A program made the translations under genes and the position numbers. A stretch of 64,000 nucleotides of DNA from Chersky-267 sp963744115 (GTDB lineage Bacteria > Chloroflexota > Limnocylindria > Limnocylindrales > CSP1-4): NCBI GenBank assembly GCA_963744115.1, contig CAVUSI010000003.1:1488001-1552000 (forward strand), written 5' to 3'. Below are positions 40,124 to 47,952 of the stretch, one piece after another. Below the pieces are notes generated by a model. That model was not told where the DNA came from, did no database searches, and saw only the letters and a list, made by a program, of their open reading frames with translations. Numbering within the stretch: the first letter of the stretch is position 1; each line of letters opens with the position of its first letter.

Positions 40124-40942
40124 TCAGCCCGTGGTGGGCGCCCGCTGGCGCCGAGCCTCGTACAGCAGGACGGCGGCCGCCGTCGAGACGTTCAGGCTAT
40201 CGGCCGACCCGTCCATCGGCAGCCGGACCGCGCGGACGCCCGGACCGGACCACGCGGCGGTCAGGCCGCCGGCCTCGCTGCCGAGGACGATCGCGATCGG
40301 GCCGGTGAGGTCGGTCTGGGTGTACAGCTCGGACCCGTCGATGCGGGCGACGACGATCCGGATCCGGCGCGACCGCAGCCAGGCGAGGGTCGCGGCCGTC
40401 GTCGCCGCCGCGACCGGGACGCTGAAGATCGTGCCGAGGCTGGCGCGGATCGCGTTCGGGTTGAACAGATCCGTCGTGGGATCCGCCGCGATGAGGCCGT
40501 CCGCGCCGGCACCGTCGGCGCTGCGCAGGATCGCCCCGAGGTTCCCGGGCTTCTCCACGGCCTCGACGACGACCAGGAGGGGAGCCTCGGGCGGATCGAG
40601 CGCCGAGAGCTCGAGCGTGGGTCGGAGCGCGATCCCGACCACGCCCTCCGCCCGATCGCCGAAGGCGAGCTTCGCGAACGCGGCCTCGGTGACCGGCACG
40701 TGACGCGGATCCGTCGGCGCGACCCGTTCGAGCAGGTCGTGGCAGGCGGGCGATCGGCAGAGCGGGGCGCAAACGAACAACGTCTCGAGCGTGACCCCGG
40801 CGTCGAGCGCCCGGAGCAGCTCGCGTGCTCCGTCGATGACGATCCTCCCGGTGCGGTCCCGTTCCCGACGCTCGCGCAGCGCGGCCGCGGCCCTCACCCG
40901 CGGGTTGGCCGGGCTGGCGATCGGGCCGCGCGGTCCGGTCAT
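40124..40942 (-). CDS. TrmH/SpoU-family 2'-O-RNA methyltransferase
   Basis: The 272-residue protein has the SPOUT knot: VVEAVEKPGNLGAILRSAD (motif 1 with catalytic Arg), IVLGSEAGGL (motif 2) and RLPMDGSADSLNVSTAAAVLLYE (motif 3; core GSADSLNVSTAAAVLLYE). An N-terminal substrate-binding domain precedes it (RTGRIVIDGARELLRALDAG). It is likely to ribose-methylate rRNA or tRNA; 23S rRNA as in RlmB/TsnR-like enzymes is probable. The ATG at 40942 overlaps the stop of the upstream methyltransferase (ATGA); the ATG at 40951 is also possible. Confidence 0.9.
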   Translation of the reverse strand: MTGPRGPIASPANPRVRAAAALRERRERDRTGRIVIDGARELLRALDAGVTLETLFVCAPLCRSPACHDLLERVAPTDPRHVPVTEAAFAKLAFGDRAEGVVGIALRPTLELSALDPPEAPLLVVVEAVEKPGNLGAILRSADGAGADGLIAADPTTDLFNPNAIRASLGTIFSVPVAAATTAATLAWLRSRRIRIVVARIDGSELYTQTDLTGPIAIVLGSEAGGLTAAWSGPGVRAVRLPMDGSADSLNVSTAAAVLLYEARRQRAPTTG

Positions 40943-41871
40943 CGGCGCCATCGGGCGACCGCCCCCAGCCCGAGGACGCGCCCGCTGTCGGCCGAGAGGC
41001 CGAGCTCATCGACCTCGATCGACCCTCCGCGATCCGGGCCGAGCGCGTCGGCCAACGCCTGACCGAGGCGTTCGGCACCGAACCCCGGGGTGTGGGCCGA
41101 CAGGACGACGAATGCCGGTCCGCCGCCGAGCAGGCCGGCACAGCCGGTCAGGAGCTCGGGCAGGTCGTCGGCCAGGCGCCAGGCGCTGCCGTCGGGGCCG
41201 TGCCCGAAGCTCGGCGGATCCAGGACGATCCCGTCGTACCGCCGATCGCGACGGGCTTCGCGTCGGACGAAGGCCGCGGCGTCGTCGGCCAGCCAGCGGA
41301 TCGGTGCGGCCGCGATCCCGTTGAGCTCGGCATTGCGGCGCGCCCACGAGAGCGACGGCCGCCCGGCGTCGACATGGACGACCCGTGCTCCGGCTGCGGC
41401 GGCCGCGAGCGTCGCGCCGCCGGTGTGGGCGAACAGGTTGAGGACCTCGACCGGATGTCCGTGCGGTGAACCTGCGACTCCCGACGAAGCCCCGGGTGGC
41501 TCGGACGAACCCGGATCGCCGGCCGCCTCGCCGCCGGCGTCCCGGACGCGGTCGGCCAGCCACGTCCAGATCGGGGCCTGCTCCGGGAAGCAGCCGACGC
41601 CGCCGGACGGCGTCAGGCGGAGCTCGAAGCTCAGCCCGCCGACCACCGCGGTCCACGGCGACTCCACCGAGGGGTCGACCGTGATCCATCGACCCGCGCC
41701 GGTGTCCCCGTCCCGTTCGAACCGCGCGTCGGCGGTGCTCCAAGAGGCGGGATCGCGGACGGGGAACCCGCCCTCGGCCACGGCCGGCCGGTCGACGATC
41801 CGATCGCCGAATCGTTCCAACCGGCGCATCTCACCGATGTCGAGCAAGCGGTAGGCGGCCGCGTCGTCCAT
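40939..41871 (-). CDS. Class I SAM-dependent RNA methyltransferase, RlmI-like
   Basis: The 310-residue protein has the Rossmann SAM site VLNLFAHTGGATLAAAAAGA, a following acidic VHVDAGRPSLSWARRNAEL, and the catalytic-loop motif GIVLDPPSFGHG (DPPSF). It is close in layout to the 23S rRNA m5C1962 methyltransferase RlmI and to YwbD-like enzymes, but it lacks the usual N-terminal PUA domain, having instead a beta-rich ~100 residues. A Pro/Gly/Ser-rich insertion lies around residues 115-140. It pairs with the SPOUT methyltransferase in a two-gene leftward operon. Confidence 0.85.
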   Translation of the reverse strand: MDDAAAYRLLDIGEMRRLERFGDRIVDRPAVAEGGFPVRDPASWSTADARFERDGDTGAGRWITVDPSVESPWTAVVGGLSFELRLTPSGGVGCFPEQAPIWTWLADRVRDAGGEAAGDPGSSEPPGASSGVAGSPHGHPVEVLNLFAHTGGATLAAAAAGARVVHVDAGRPSLSWARRNAELNGIAAAPIRWLADDAAAFVRREARRDRRYDGIVLDPPSFGHGPDGSAWRLADDLPELLTGCAGLLGGGPAFVVLSAHTPGFGAERLGQALADALGPDRGGSIEVDELGLSADSGRVLGLGAVARWRR

Positions 41872-41910
41872 CCCGACATGGTGACGGAAGCCCGACCGTG
41901 ACGCGCCGGC

Positions 41911-41937
41911 GGGAACCGCCCGATCGTTTGTGACGTA
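41911..41937 (+). promoter_or_regulatory. Possible ECF-sigma-type promoter for the lipoprotein gene
   Basis: GGGAACC (41911-41917) and CGTA (41934-41937) are separated by 16 bases, as in many ECF sigma promoters (GGAAC-N16/17-CGTC). The start ATG lies 54 bases downstream. No sigma factor gene is in the window. Confidence 0.3.
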
Positions 41938-41990
41938 CCGCTGTCATCCGCCGGCGCTCCAGGACCGGCGACGCAGCGGAGAACACACGA

Positions 41991-42542
41991 ATGATCACGA
42001 TCGACCGCCCAGGTGGGTTCTTCCGAGGGCTGGCCCTCGCGTCGGCCACCCTCGTCTTCGTCGCCGCCTGCTCGAGCAGCGGGGCGACTCCGACCCCGGT
42101 CGCCACCACGGCTCCGACCGTTGCCCCGACCGCGGCTCCCGCGTCGGCCGCCCCGGCATCGGCGGCCCCACCTTCCGCAGCGCCGGCATCGGCTGCCGCT
42201 GGCGGATCGAACGAGGTCGACATGGCCACCGTCACCGCCGGAGCGTCCCTCGTCGGCGACGGTGGCAAGACCCTCTACATCTTCAAGAAGGACACCACGC
42301 CGGGGACCAGCGCCTGCACCGGCACCTGCGCGACGAATTGGCCGCCGTTCACGACGACCTCCGCCGCCACCCTCAAGGCGGGCGCCGGCGTCACCGGGAA
42401 GCTCGGGACGATCAAGCGCGACGACGGCTCCGACCAGGTCACCTACAACGGAGCGCCGCTCTACTACTACGCTGCCGACACGAAGGCCGGCGACAGCACC
42501 GGCCAGGGCGTCGGGGGGATCTGGTTCATCGCGGCTCCGTAA
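41991..42542 (+). CDS. Lipoprotein with two secreted-repeat (Lipoprotein_15/COG4315) units
   Basis: The 183-residue protein begins with a lipoprotein signal (lipobox VFVAAC, Cys27) and a ~45-residue Ala/Pro/Thr stalk. Two repeats of the COG4315 type follow: GKTLYIFKKDTTPGTSACTG with CATNWPPF, and QVTYNGAPLYYYAADTKAGD with GQGVGGIWFI. The first repeat has the CxGxC pair. The family is frequent in Actinobacteria, Chloroflexota and Proteobacteria, and its role at the cell surface is unknown; some members have been suspected of cofactor or heme binding. A possible ECF promoter precedes it. Confidence 0.88.
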   Translation: MITIDRPGGFFRGLALASATLVFVAACSSSGATPTPVATTAPTVAPTAAPASAAPASAAPPSAAPASAAAGGSNEVDMATVTAGASLVGDGGKTLYIFKKDTTPGTSACTGTCATNWPPFTTTSAATLKAGAGVTGKLGTIKRDDGSDQVTYNGAPLYYYAADTKAGDSTGQGVGGIWFIAAP

Positions 42543-42622
42543 CGAGTCGTCCCACGGGTCGGGAGCGTCGTCGACGGGGGGACGGCGCTCGCGATCCCAA
42601 CAATGTGGCGCGCTCGGGCGGG

Positions 42623-42651
42623 ATCACGATGCCCGGCAACGGTATCGTGAT
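42623..42651. promoter_or_regulatory. Inverted repeat ATCACGAT-N13-ATCGTGAT upstream of the VOC gene
   Basis: Two perfect 8-base arms (42623-42630 and 42644-42651) are centred about 21 bases apart, which is two helical turns and typical of a dimeric regulator site. They lie 39 bases before the ATG at 42690. Confidence 0.4.
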
Positions 42652-42689
42652 GCCCCGGCATCGACCCACGGCCTGAGGAGACGAGCGCC

Positions 42690-43043
42690 ATGATCAGCGG
42701 TGTCCACGCCATCGTCTTCAGCGAGGCGGCAGATCAGGTGCGTGCCTTCTTCCGGGACACCCTGGGCCTCGAACATGTGGACGCGGGTGGCGGTTGGCTT
42801 GTCTTTGCCCTACCGCCAGCCGAACTCGCGGTTCACCCGGGCGAGGCGTCGAGACATGAGCTCTATCTGATGAGCGACGACCTCGAATCGACGATCGCGG
42901 AGTTGGTCGCCAAGGGGGTGCGGCCGGTCGGACCTGTCCGCGAGCAGGTGTGGGGCCGCGTGACGACCCTGGGACTCCCCGATGGCTCAGAGATCGGCCT
43001 CTATCAGCCGACCCACCCGCGGCCCGGCGCGCCGACGCCCTGA
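42690..43043 (+). CDS. VOC-family (glyoxalase/bleomycin-resistance fold) protein
   Basis: The 117-residue protein shows the vicinal-oxygen-chelate pattern: HAIVFSEAADQVRAFFRDTL at the first beta-alpha, GGGWLVFALPPAELAVHPG, HELYLMSDDLESTIAELVAKG, and VTTLGLPDGSEIGLYQP at the end. The metal-ligand positions include His7, His55-like and the late Glu. Substrate is unknown; small VOC proteins act as dioxygenases, isomerases or antibiotic-binding proteins. GAGGAG lies about 9 bases before the ATG and a palindrome stands upstream, so it may be regulated by a repressor. Confidence 0.82.
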   Translation: MISGVHAIVFSEAADQVRAFFRDTLGLEHVDAGGGWLVFALPPAELAVHPGEASRHELYLMSDDLESTIAELVAKGVRPVGPVREQVWGRVTTLGLPDGSEIGLYQPTHPRPGAPTP

Positions 43044-43106
43044 GCATCAGGTACGGCGCGACGCTGCGGTATCATTCCCGGGCGGCGCGACGGAACCGCG
43101 CCGCAT

Positions 43107-43183
43107 GGGCGGCTAGCTCAGTTGGTTAGAGCACTTGCTTGACATGCAAGAGGTCACTGGTTCGAGCCCAGTGTCGCCCACCA
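43107..43183 (+). tRNA. tRNA-Val (anticodon GAC)
   Basis: The acceptor stem is GGGCGGC with GTCGCCC (one G-U). The D-arm is in TAGCTCAGTTGGTTAGAGC. The anticodon stem CTTGC/GCAAG has loop TTGACAT (anticodon GAC), and the T-arm is CTGGTTCGAGCCCAG. The discriminator A and encoded CCA end at 43183. A TATCAT hexamer (43070-43075) upstream could be its -10 box. The T-box leader of thrS follows almost immediately. Confidence 0.97.
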
Positions 43184-43189
43184 GATCGA

Positions 43190-43432
43190 ACGCTTGGAGC
43201 GGGACACGCACCCGGGACCGACGGGTCACCAGAGAGCCGCGGCAGCGCTGAGAGTCGCGACGTCCGAGCCCGGGAGGCACCACCCGCGAGCGACCGGAGA
43301 ACCGGCCCGGGATCCGCCCGTTAGCGCGGTACGAGCGTGCGACCGCACGGACCGTCCGGGTCCGTCGTCGCGAAGGCGGGTGGGACCGCGGGAGCTGAGC
43401 CTCTCGTCCTGTCGAAGGCGAGAGGCTTCATG
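43190..43432 (+). promoter_or_regulatory. T-box riboswitch (thrS leader), Thr specifier ACC
   Basis: The T-box core GGGTGGGACCGCGG (43378-43391) matches the consensus GGGTGGNACCGCG. Upstream, AGAGAGCC (43231) and GCTGAGAG (43247) are the usual Stem I landmarks. The specifier candidate is ACC at 43279-43281, directly before ACCCGCGAGC, as expected for a threonine codon. Stem III is a perfect 7-bp hairpin (43347-43365). The final stem GCCTCTCG/CGAGAGGC (43399-43426) lacks a T-run, so it may act at translation rather than transcription. Uncharged tRNA-Thr would open the leader and switch thrS on. Confidence 0.85.
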
Positions 43433-43450
43433 ATTCTCGGAGGGACGACG

Positions 43451-45286
43451 ATGACGGACGAGGCACACGACGAGGAGGAGCTCCTCGAAGCGCCGGAACG
43501 CGGCTCGGCCGACGAGCTCCTCGACGCAGGAGCGATCGACGCGCTCGGGCCGATGCGTCACTCCGCTGCCCACGTGATGGCCGAGGCGGTCATGGACCTG
43601 TTCCCGGGCGCGAAGCTCGGGATCGGTCCGGCGATCGCTGACGGCTTCTACTACGACTTCGAGCTGCCCCGCCCGCTGACACCCGACGACCTGGTCTCGA
43701 TCGAGGCACGGATGGCGTCGAGCATCGCCGCCGATCATCCGATCATCCGACACGAGCTCCCGCCCGCTGAGGGTCGGGCGTTCTTCGCCGAGCGCGACCA
43801 GCCGTTCAAGGTCGAGATCCTCGATGACCTGGCGGCCAAGGCGGAGGCGAGCGGCGAGCCGATGCCGCCGACGTCCACCTTCGGGCACGGTCCGTTCGTC
43901 GACCTGTGCAAGGGACCGCATGTCGCCAGTACCGGCATGATCGGCCCGTACAAGCTGCTGAGCGTGGCCGGCGCCTATTGGCGCGGCGACGAGAAGCGCC
44001 CGATGCTCCAGCGCATCTATGGCACCGTGTGGGGCACGCAGGACCAGCTCGACCAGTACCTGTGGCGACGGGCCGAGGCGAAGAAGCGCGACCATCGCCG
44101 GCTCGGTGTCCAGCTCGACCTGTACAGCTTCCACGACGTCTCGCCGGGCTCCGCCTTCTGGCACCCGAAGGGTCAGCGGATCTGGCGCACGCTCGAGAGC
44201 GCGATGCGCGAGCTGCAGGACCGGCACGGCTACCAGGAGATCTCCACCCCGATCCTGGTCAACCACCGGTTGTGGGAGCAGTCCGGCCACTGGGACCACT
44301 ACCGCGACAACATGTTCATCCTCGACATCGAGGGCCAGGCCTACTCGCTCAAGCCGATGAACTGTCCCGAGAGCACGTTCATCTATCGAGCCCGGACCCG
44401 GTCGTACCGGGACCTGCCACTGCGGCTGTCGGAGTACGGCCGGCTGCATCGCAACGAGCGGAGCGGCGTCCTCCATGGCCTCACCCGCGTCCGACACTTC
44501 ATCCAGGACGACGCCCACATCTACGTGCGCCCGGACCAGCTCGCCGACGAGATCGGCGCGCTCCTGTCGATGGTCAAGGAGTCGTACGGCTGGTTCGGTC
44601 TCGAGCCTCGCTATGCGTTCGCCACGAAGCCGGACGGAGCCATCGGAGACGCAGCCCTGTGGGAGCGCGCCGAGACGCTGATCCGATCGGCCCTGGACGA
44701 CTCCGGGGTGAGCTACACGGTCAAGCCCAAGGACGGCACCTTCTACGCGCCGAAGATCGACATCTACATCGACGACGCGCTCGGCCGGGAGTGGCAGATG
44801 GCCACCATCCAGGCGGACCTGACGATGCTCCCGGAGCGGTTCGACCTGACCTACATCGATGAGCACGGCCAACCCCAGCGGCCGATCGCGATCCACCGAG
44901 CCATCTACGGCTCGCTCGAGCGCTTCATCGGGATCCTGATCGAGCACTTCGCGGGTGCGCTGCCGCTCTGGGTCGCGCCGGTCCAGGCCGTCGTGATCCC
45001 GATCGCGGACCGGCACATCCCGGCCGCCAGCGAGCTGGCTGGGATCCTGGGTGGGCGCGGCCTCCGCGTCGAGGTCGACGAGTCCGACAACCGGATGCAG
45101 AACAAGATCCGGCTGGCGCAGGAGCAGAAGGTCCCGTACATGCTCGTCCTGGGCGACCGCGAGGTCGAGGCTCGGACGGCCGCGCCCCGGGCGCGCGGCG
45201 CTGCCCGCGGAGAGCAGCAGGAGGCGATCGGCTGGGAGATCCTCGCGGAACGCCTCGCCGCGGAGGCCGCCAGCCGGCAGCTCTGA
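43451..45286 (+). CDS. thrS: Threonyl-tRNA synthetase (lacking TGS domain)
   Basis: The 611-residue enzyme charges tRNA-Thr. It starts about 35 acidic residues before the editing (SAD) domain, which contains HSAAHVMAEAVMDLFPGA, IADGFYYDF, and CKGPHV. The N-terminal TGS domain of the E. coli enzyme is absent. The class II core has motif 2 YGRLHRNERSG, the zinc-binding PMNCPES phrase and the late HRAIYGSLERFIGILIEHF. The anticodon-binding domain ends the protein (VDESDNRMQNKIRLAQEQK). GGAGGG lies 6 bases before the ATG. Expression is controlled by the upstream T-box. Confidence 0.95.
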   Translation: MTDEAHDEEELLEAPERGSADELLDAGAIDALGPMRHSAAHVMAEAVMDLFPGAKLGIGPAIADGFYYDFELPRPLTPDDLVSIEARMASSIAADHPIIRHELPPAEGRAFFAERDQPFKVEILDDLAAKAEASGEPMPPTSTFGHGPFVDLCKGPHVASTGMIGPYKLLSVAGAYWRGDEKRPMLQRIYGTVWGTQDQLDQYLWRRAEAKKRDHRRLGVQLDLYSFHDVSPGSAFWHPKGQRIWRTLESAMRELQDRHGYQEISTPILVNHRLWEQSGHWDHYRDNMFILDIEGQAYSLKPMNCPESTFIYRARTRSYRDLPLRLSEYGRLHRNERSGVLHGLTRVRHFIQDDAHIYVRPDQLADEIGALLSMVKESYGWFGLEPRYAFATKPDGAIGDAALWERAETLIRSALDDSGVSYTVKPKDGTFYAPKIDIYIDDALGREWQMATIQADLTMLPERFDLTYIDEHGQPQRPIAIHRAIYGSLERFIGILIEHFAGALPLWVAPVQAVVIPIADRHIPAASELAGILGGRGLRVEVDESDNRMQNKIRLAQEQKVPYMLVLGDREVEARTAAPRARGAARGEQQEAIGWEILAERLAAEAASRQL

Positions 45287-45293
45287 CCCGCGG

Positions 45294-45323
45294 TTGGCCG
45301 CGGCAGAACCCCTGTGCTATCCT
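45294..45323 (+). promoter_or_regulatory. Promoter TTGGCC-N18-TATCCT upstream of infC
   Basis: TTGGCC (45294-45299) and TATCCT (45318-45323) are spaced by 18 bases, near sigma-70 consensus. Transcription would begin about 75 bases before the infC start, leaving a leader. A CCGCGG-ttgg-CCGCGG palindrome just after the thrS stop overlaps the -35. Confidence 0.45.
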
Positions 45324-45406
45324 CGCCGCTTGCGACCTCGGCCCTGCCGAGCCGCGCCCGCGCGACTGTCCGCGCATCGACCGAGCACGCACGAAGGGGT
45401 TCGACC

Positions 45407-46324
45407 ATCAGCCGAGACCTGCGAGTCAATCAGATGATCCGGATCCCACAGGTTCGGGTCGTGGATGAAGAGGGAGCCCAGCTGGGCGTCATGCCGACGC
45501 CACAGGCCCTTGAGATGGCGCAGGAACGGGGGTTGGACCTCGTCGAAGTCGCGCCGATGGCATCGCCGCCGGTGGTCAAGTTCCTCGACTTCGGGCAGTA
45601 CAAGTACGAGCTCACCAAGCGTGACAAGGAGGCCAAGCGGAAGCAACGCTCGGTGACCTTCAAGGAGGTCCGGCTCAAGCCGAAGATCGGCGTGGGCGAC
45701 TTCGACACGAAGGTCCGGCGAGCGATCCAGTTCCTCGAGGAGGGGGATCGGATCAAGGTCGCCGTCCAGTTCCGCGGTCGTGAGCTGACCCACCCGGAGA
45801 TCGGGCGGGCCCTCCTGGCGCGGTTCTCCGACCAGATCAAGGACCACGGCGCCGTCGAACGGGCACCGCTCCTCGAGGGCAAGTCGATGCACATCACGGT
45901 GGCGTCGACCCACAAGCCGAAGGTCGTCGAGCACGTTTCGAAGCACCCGACCGAGATCGATGCCGACGCTCCGGCTCCGGCTCCGGCTGCCAGCCCGGCT
46001 CCGGCCGCGGCCCCAGCCGAGGCCCCGGCCGCCGCCCCAGCTCCGGCTCCGGTCGCCGAGCCCGAGGTTCCCGGACCCGCGGCTGCTGCCACCGAGACCG
46101 AGGTCGAGGCTCCCGCACCGATCGAGACCCCGGAGCCGAAGCCGACGACACTCCCGGCGCGGGCCGAACCGAAGACACCACGAGCCAAGGCGGAACCGAA
46201 GACCAGGACGACGGACGGCCCGGCCGCGGTGGCCGCGGCCGGGACCACGCCGGCGCCGAGGCCGGCTCGAACCAGGAAGACGACCGAACCCGGGGCAGCC
46301 ACCCCGGCCACAGCTGGAGAGTGA
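45407..46324 (+). CDS. infC: Translation initiation factor IF-3 with rare ATC start and Pro/Ala tail
   Basis: IF-3 dissociates ribosomes and checks start codons. The core domains are complete (ISRDLRVNQMIRIPQV, VVKFLDFGQYKYEL, KEVRLKPKIGVGDFDTK, EGKSMHITVAS). The conserved N-terminal RDLRVN begins right after an ATC codon at 45407, with AAGGGG 7 bases upstream and no ATG or GTG in frame there; the next ATG (45434) would cut conserved residues. IF-3 genes often use rare ATT/ATC starts, which lets IF-3 repress itself. After residue ~184 a ~120-residue Ala/Pro/Glu-rich extension is added, unlike E. coli IF-3. Confidence 0.93.
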   Translation: MSRDLRVNQMIRIPQVRVVDEEGAQLGVMPTPQALEMAQERGLDLVEVAPMASPPVVKFLDFGQYKYELTKRDKEAKRKQRSVTFKEVRLKPKIGVGDFDTKVRRAIQFLEEGDRIKVAVQFRGRELTHPEIGRALLARFSDQIKDHGAVERAPLLEGKSMHITVASTHKPKVVEHVSKHPTEIDADAPAPAPAASPAPAAAPAEAPAAAPAPAPVAEPEVPGPAAAATETEVEAPAPIETPEPKPTTLPARAEPKTPRAKAEPKTRTTDGPAAVAAAGTTPAPRPARTRKTTEPGAATPATAGE

Positions 46325-46331
46325 GGCGACC

Positions 46332-46535
46332 GTGCCGAAGATGAAGACACACAAGGCGGCTGCCAAGCGGATCGGCGTGACCGGGAGCGGCAAGGCGTTC
46401 CGGGTCAACAGCTGGCGCGGCCACCACCTCGAGATCAAGTCGTCGCGGCGGACCCGACGCTACGCCGGCAAGACGGTCATCGGGACCGAGCATGCGAAAC
46501 AGGTCCGACGCCTGCTCCCGTATCTCGGCAAGTAG
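46332..46535 (+). CDS. rpmI: 50S ribosomal protein L35
   Basis: The 67-residue basic protein shows the L35 start PKMKTHKAAAKRIGVTGSGK, with RRTRRYAGKTVI and ending RLLPYLGK. The GTG codon at 46332 begins the family's usual PKMKTHK. It lies 7 bases after infC in the conserved infC-rpmI-rplT order. Confidence 0.97.
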   Translation: MPKMKTHKAAAKRIGVTGSGKAFRVNSWRGHHLEIKSSRRTRRYAGKTVIGTEHAKQVRRLLPYLGK

Positions 46536-46550
46536 GAGCAGACCGACCTC

Positions 46551-46901
46551 ATGGCACGAGTCAAACGGGGCGTCACGGCCCACAAGCGCCACAAGCGCCT
46601 CCTCAACGCATCCGAGGGCCGGAAGGGCACCAAGTCGCGCCTGATCAAGCCGGCGCGCGAGGCGACCCTTCACGCGCTCGCCTACGCGACCCGCGACCGG
46701 AAGCAGCGCAAGCGTCAGATGCGCGAGCTGTGGATCGTCCGGATCAACGCGGCCGCACGCCTCAACGGTCTGACCTACGGCGCGCTCATCTCCGGGCTGA
46801 AGCGGGCGGACATCGAGATCGACCGCAAGATCCTCGCCGACCTTGCCGTCCGCGATGCCGCGACCTTCGGGAAGATCGCCGAGGCCGCGCGCACCGCCTA
46901 G
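46551..46901 (+). CDS. rplT: 50S ribosomal protein L20
   Basis: The 116-residue protein matches L20 throughout (ARVKRGVTAHKRHKRLL, GRKGTKSRLIKPAREA, YATRDRKQRKRQMRELWI, NGLTYGALISGLKRA). Length is standard. It binds 23S rRNA early in 50S assembly and in other bacteria represses its own operon by binding the infC-rpmI leader. GAGCAG upstream of the ATG is a weak ribosome binding site. Confidence 0.97.
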   Translation: MARVKRGVTAHKRHKRLLNASEGRKGTKSRLIKPAREATLHALAYATRDRKQRKRQMRELWIVRINAAARLNGLTYGALISGLKRADIEIDRKILADLAVRDAATFGKIAEAARTA

Positions 46902-46911
46902 ATCCCGCCCG

Positions 46912-47948
<1,037 letters not shown>

Positions 47949-47952
<4 letters not shown>

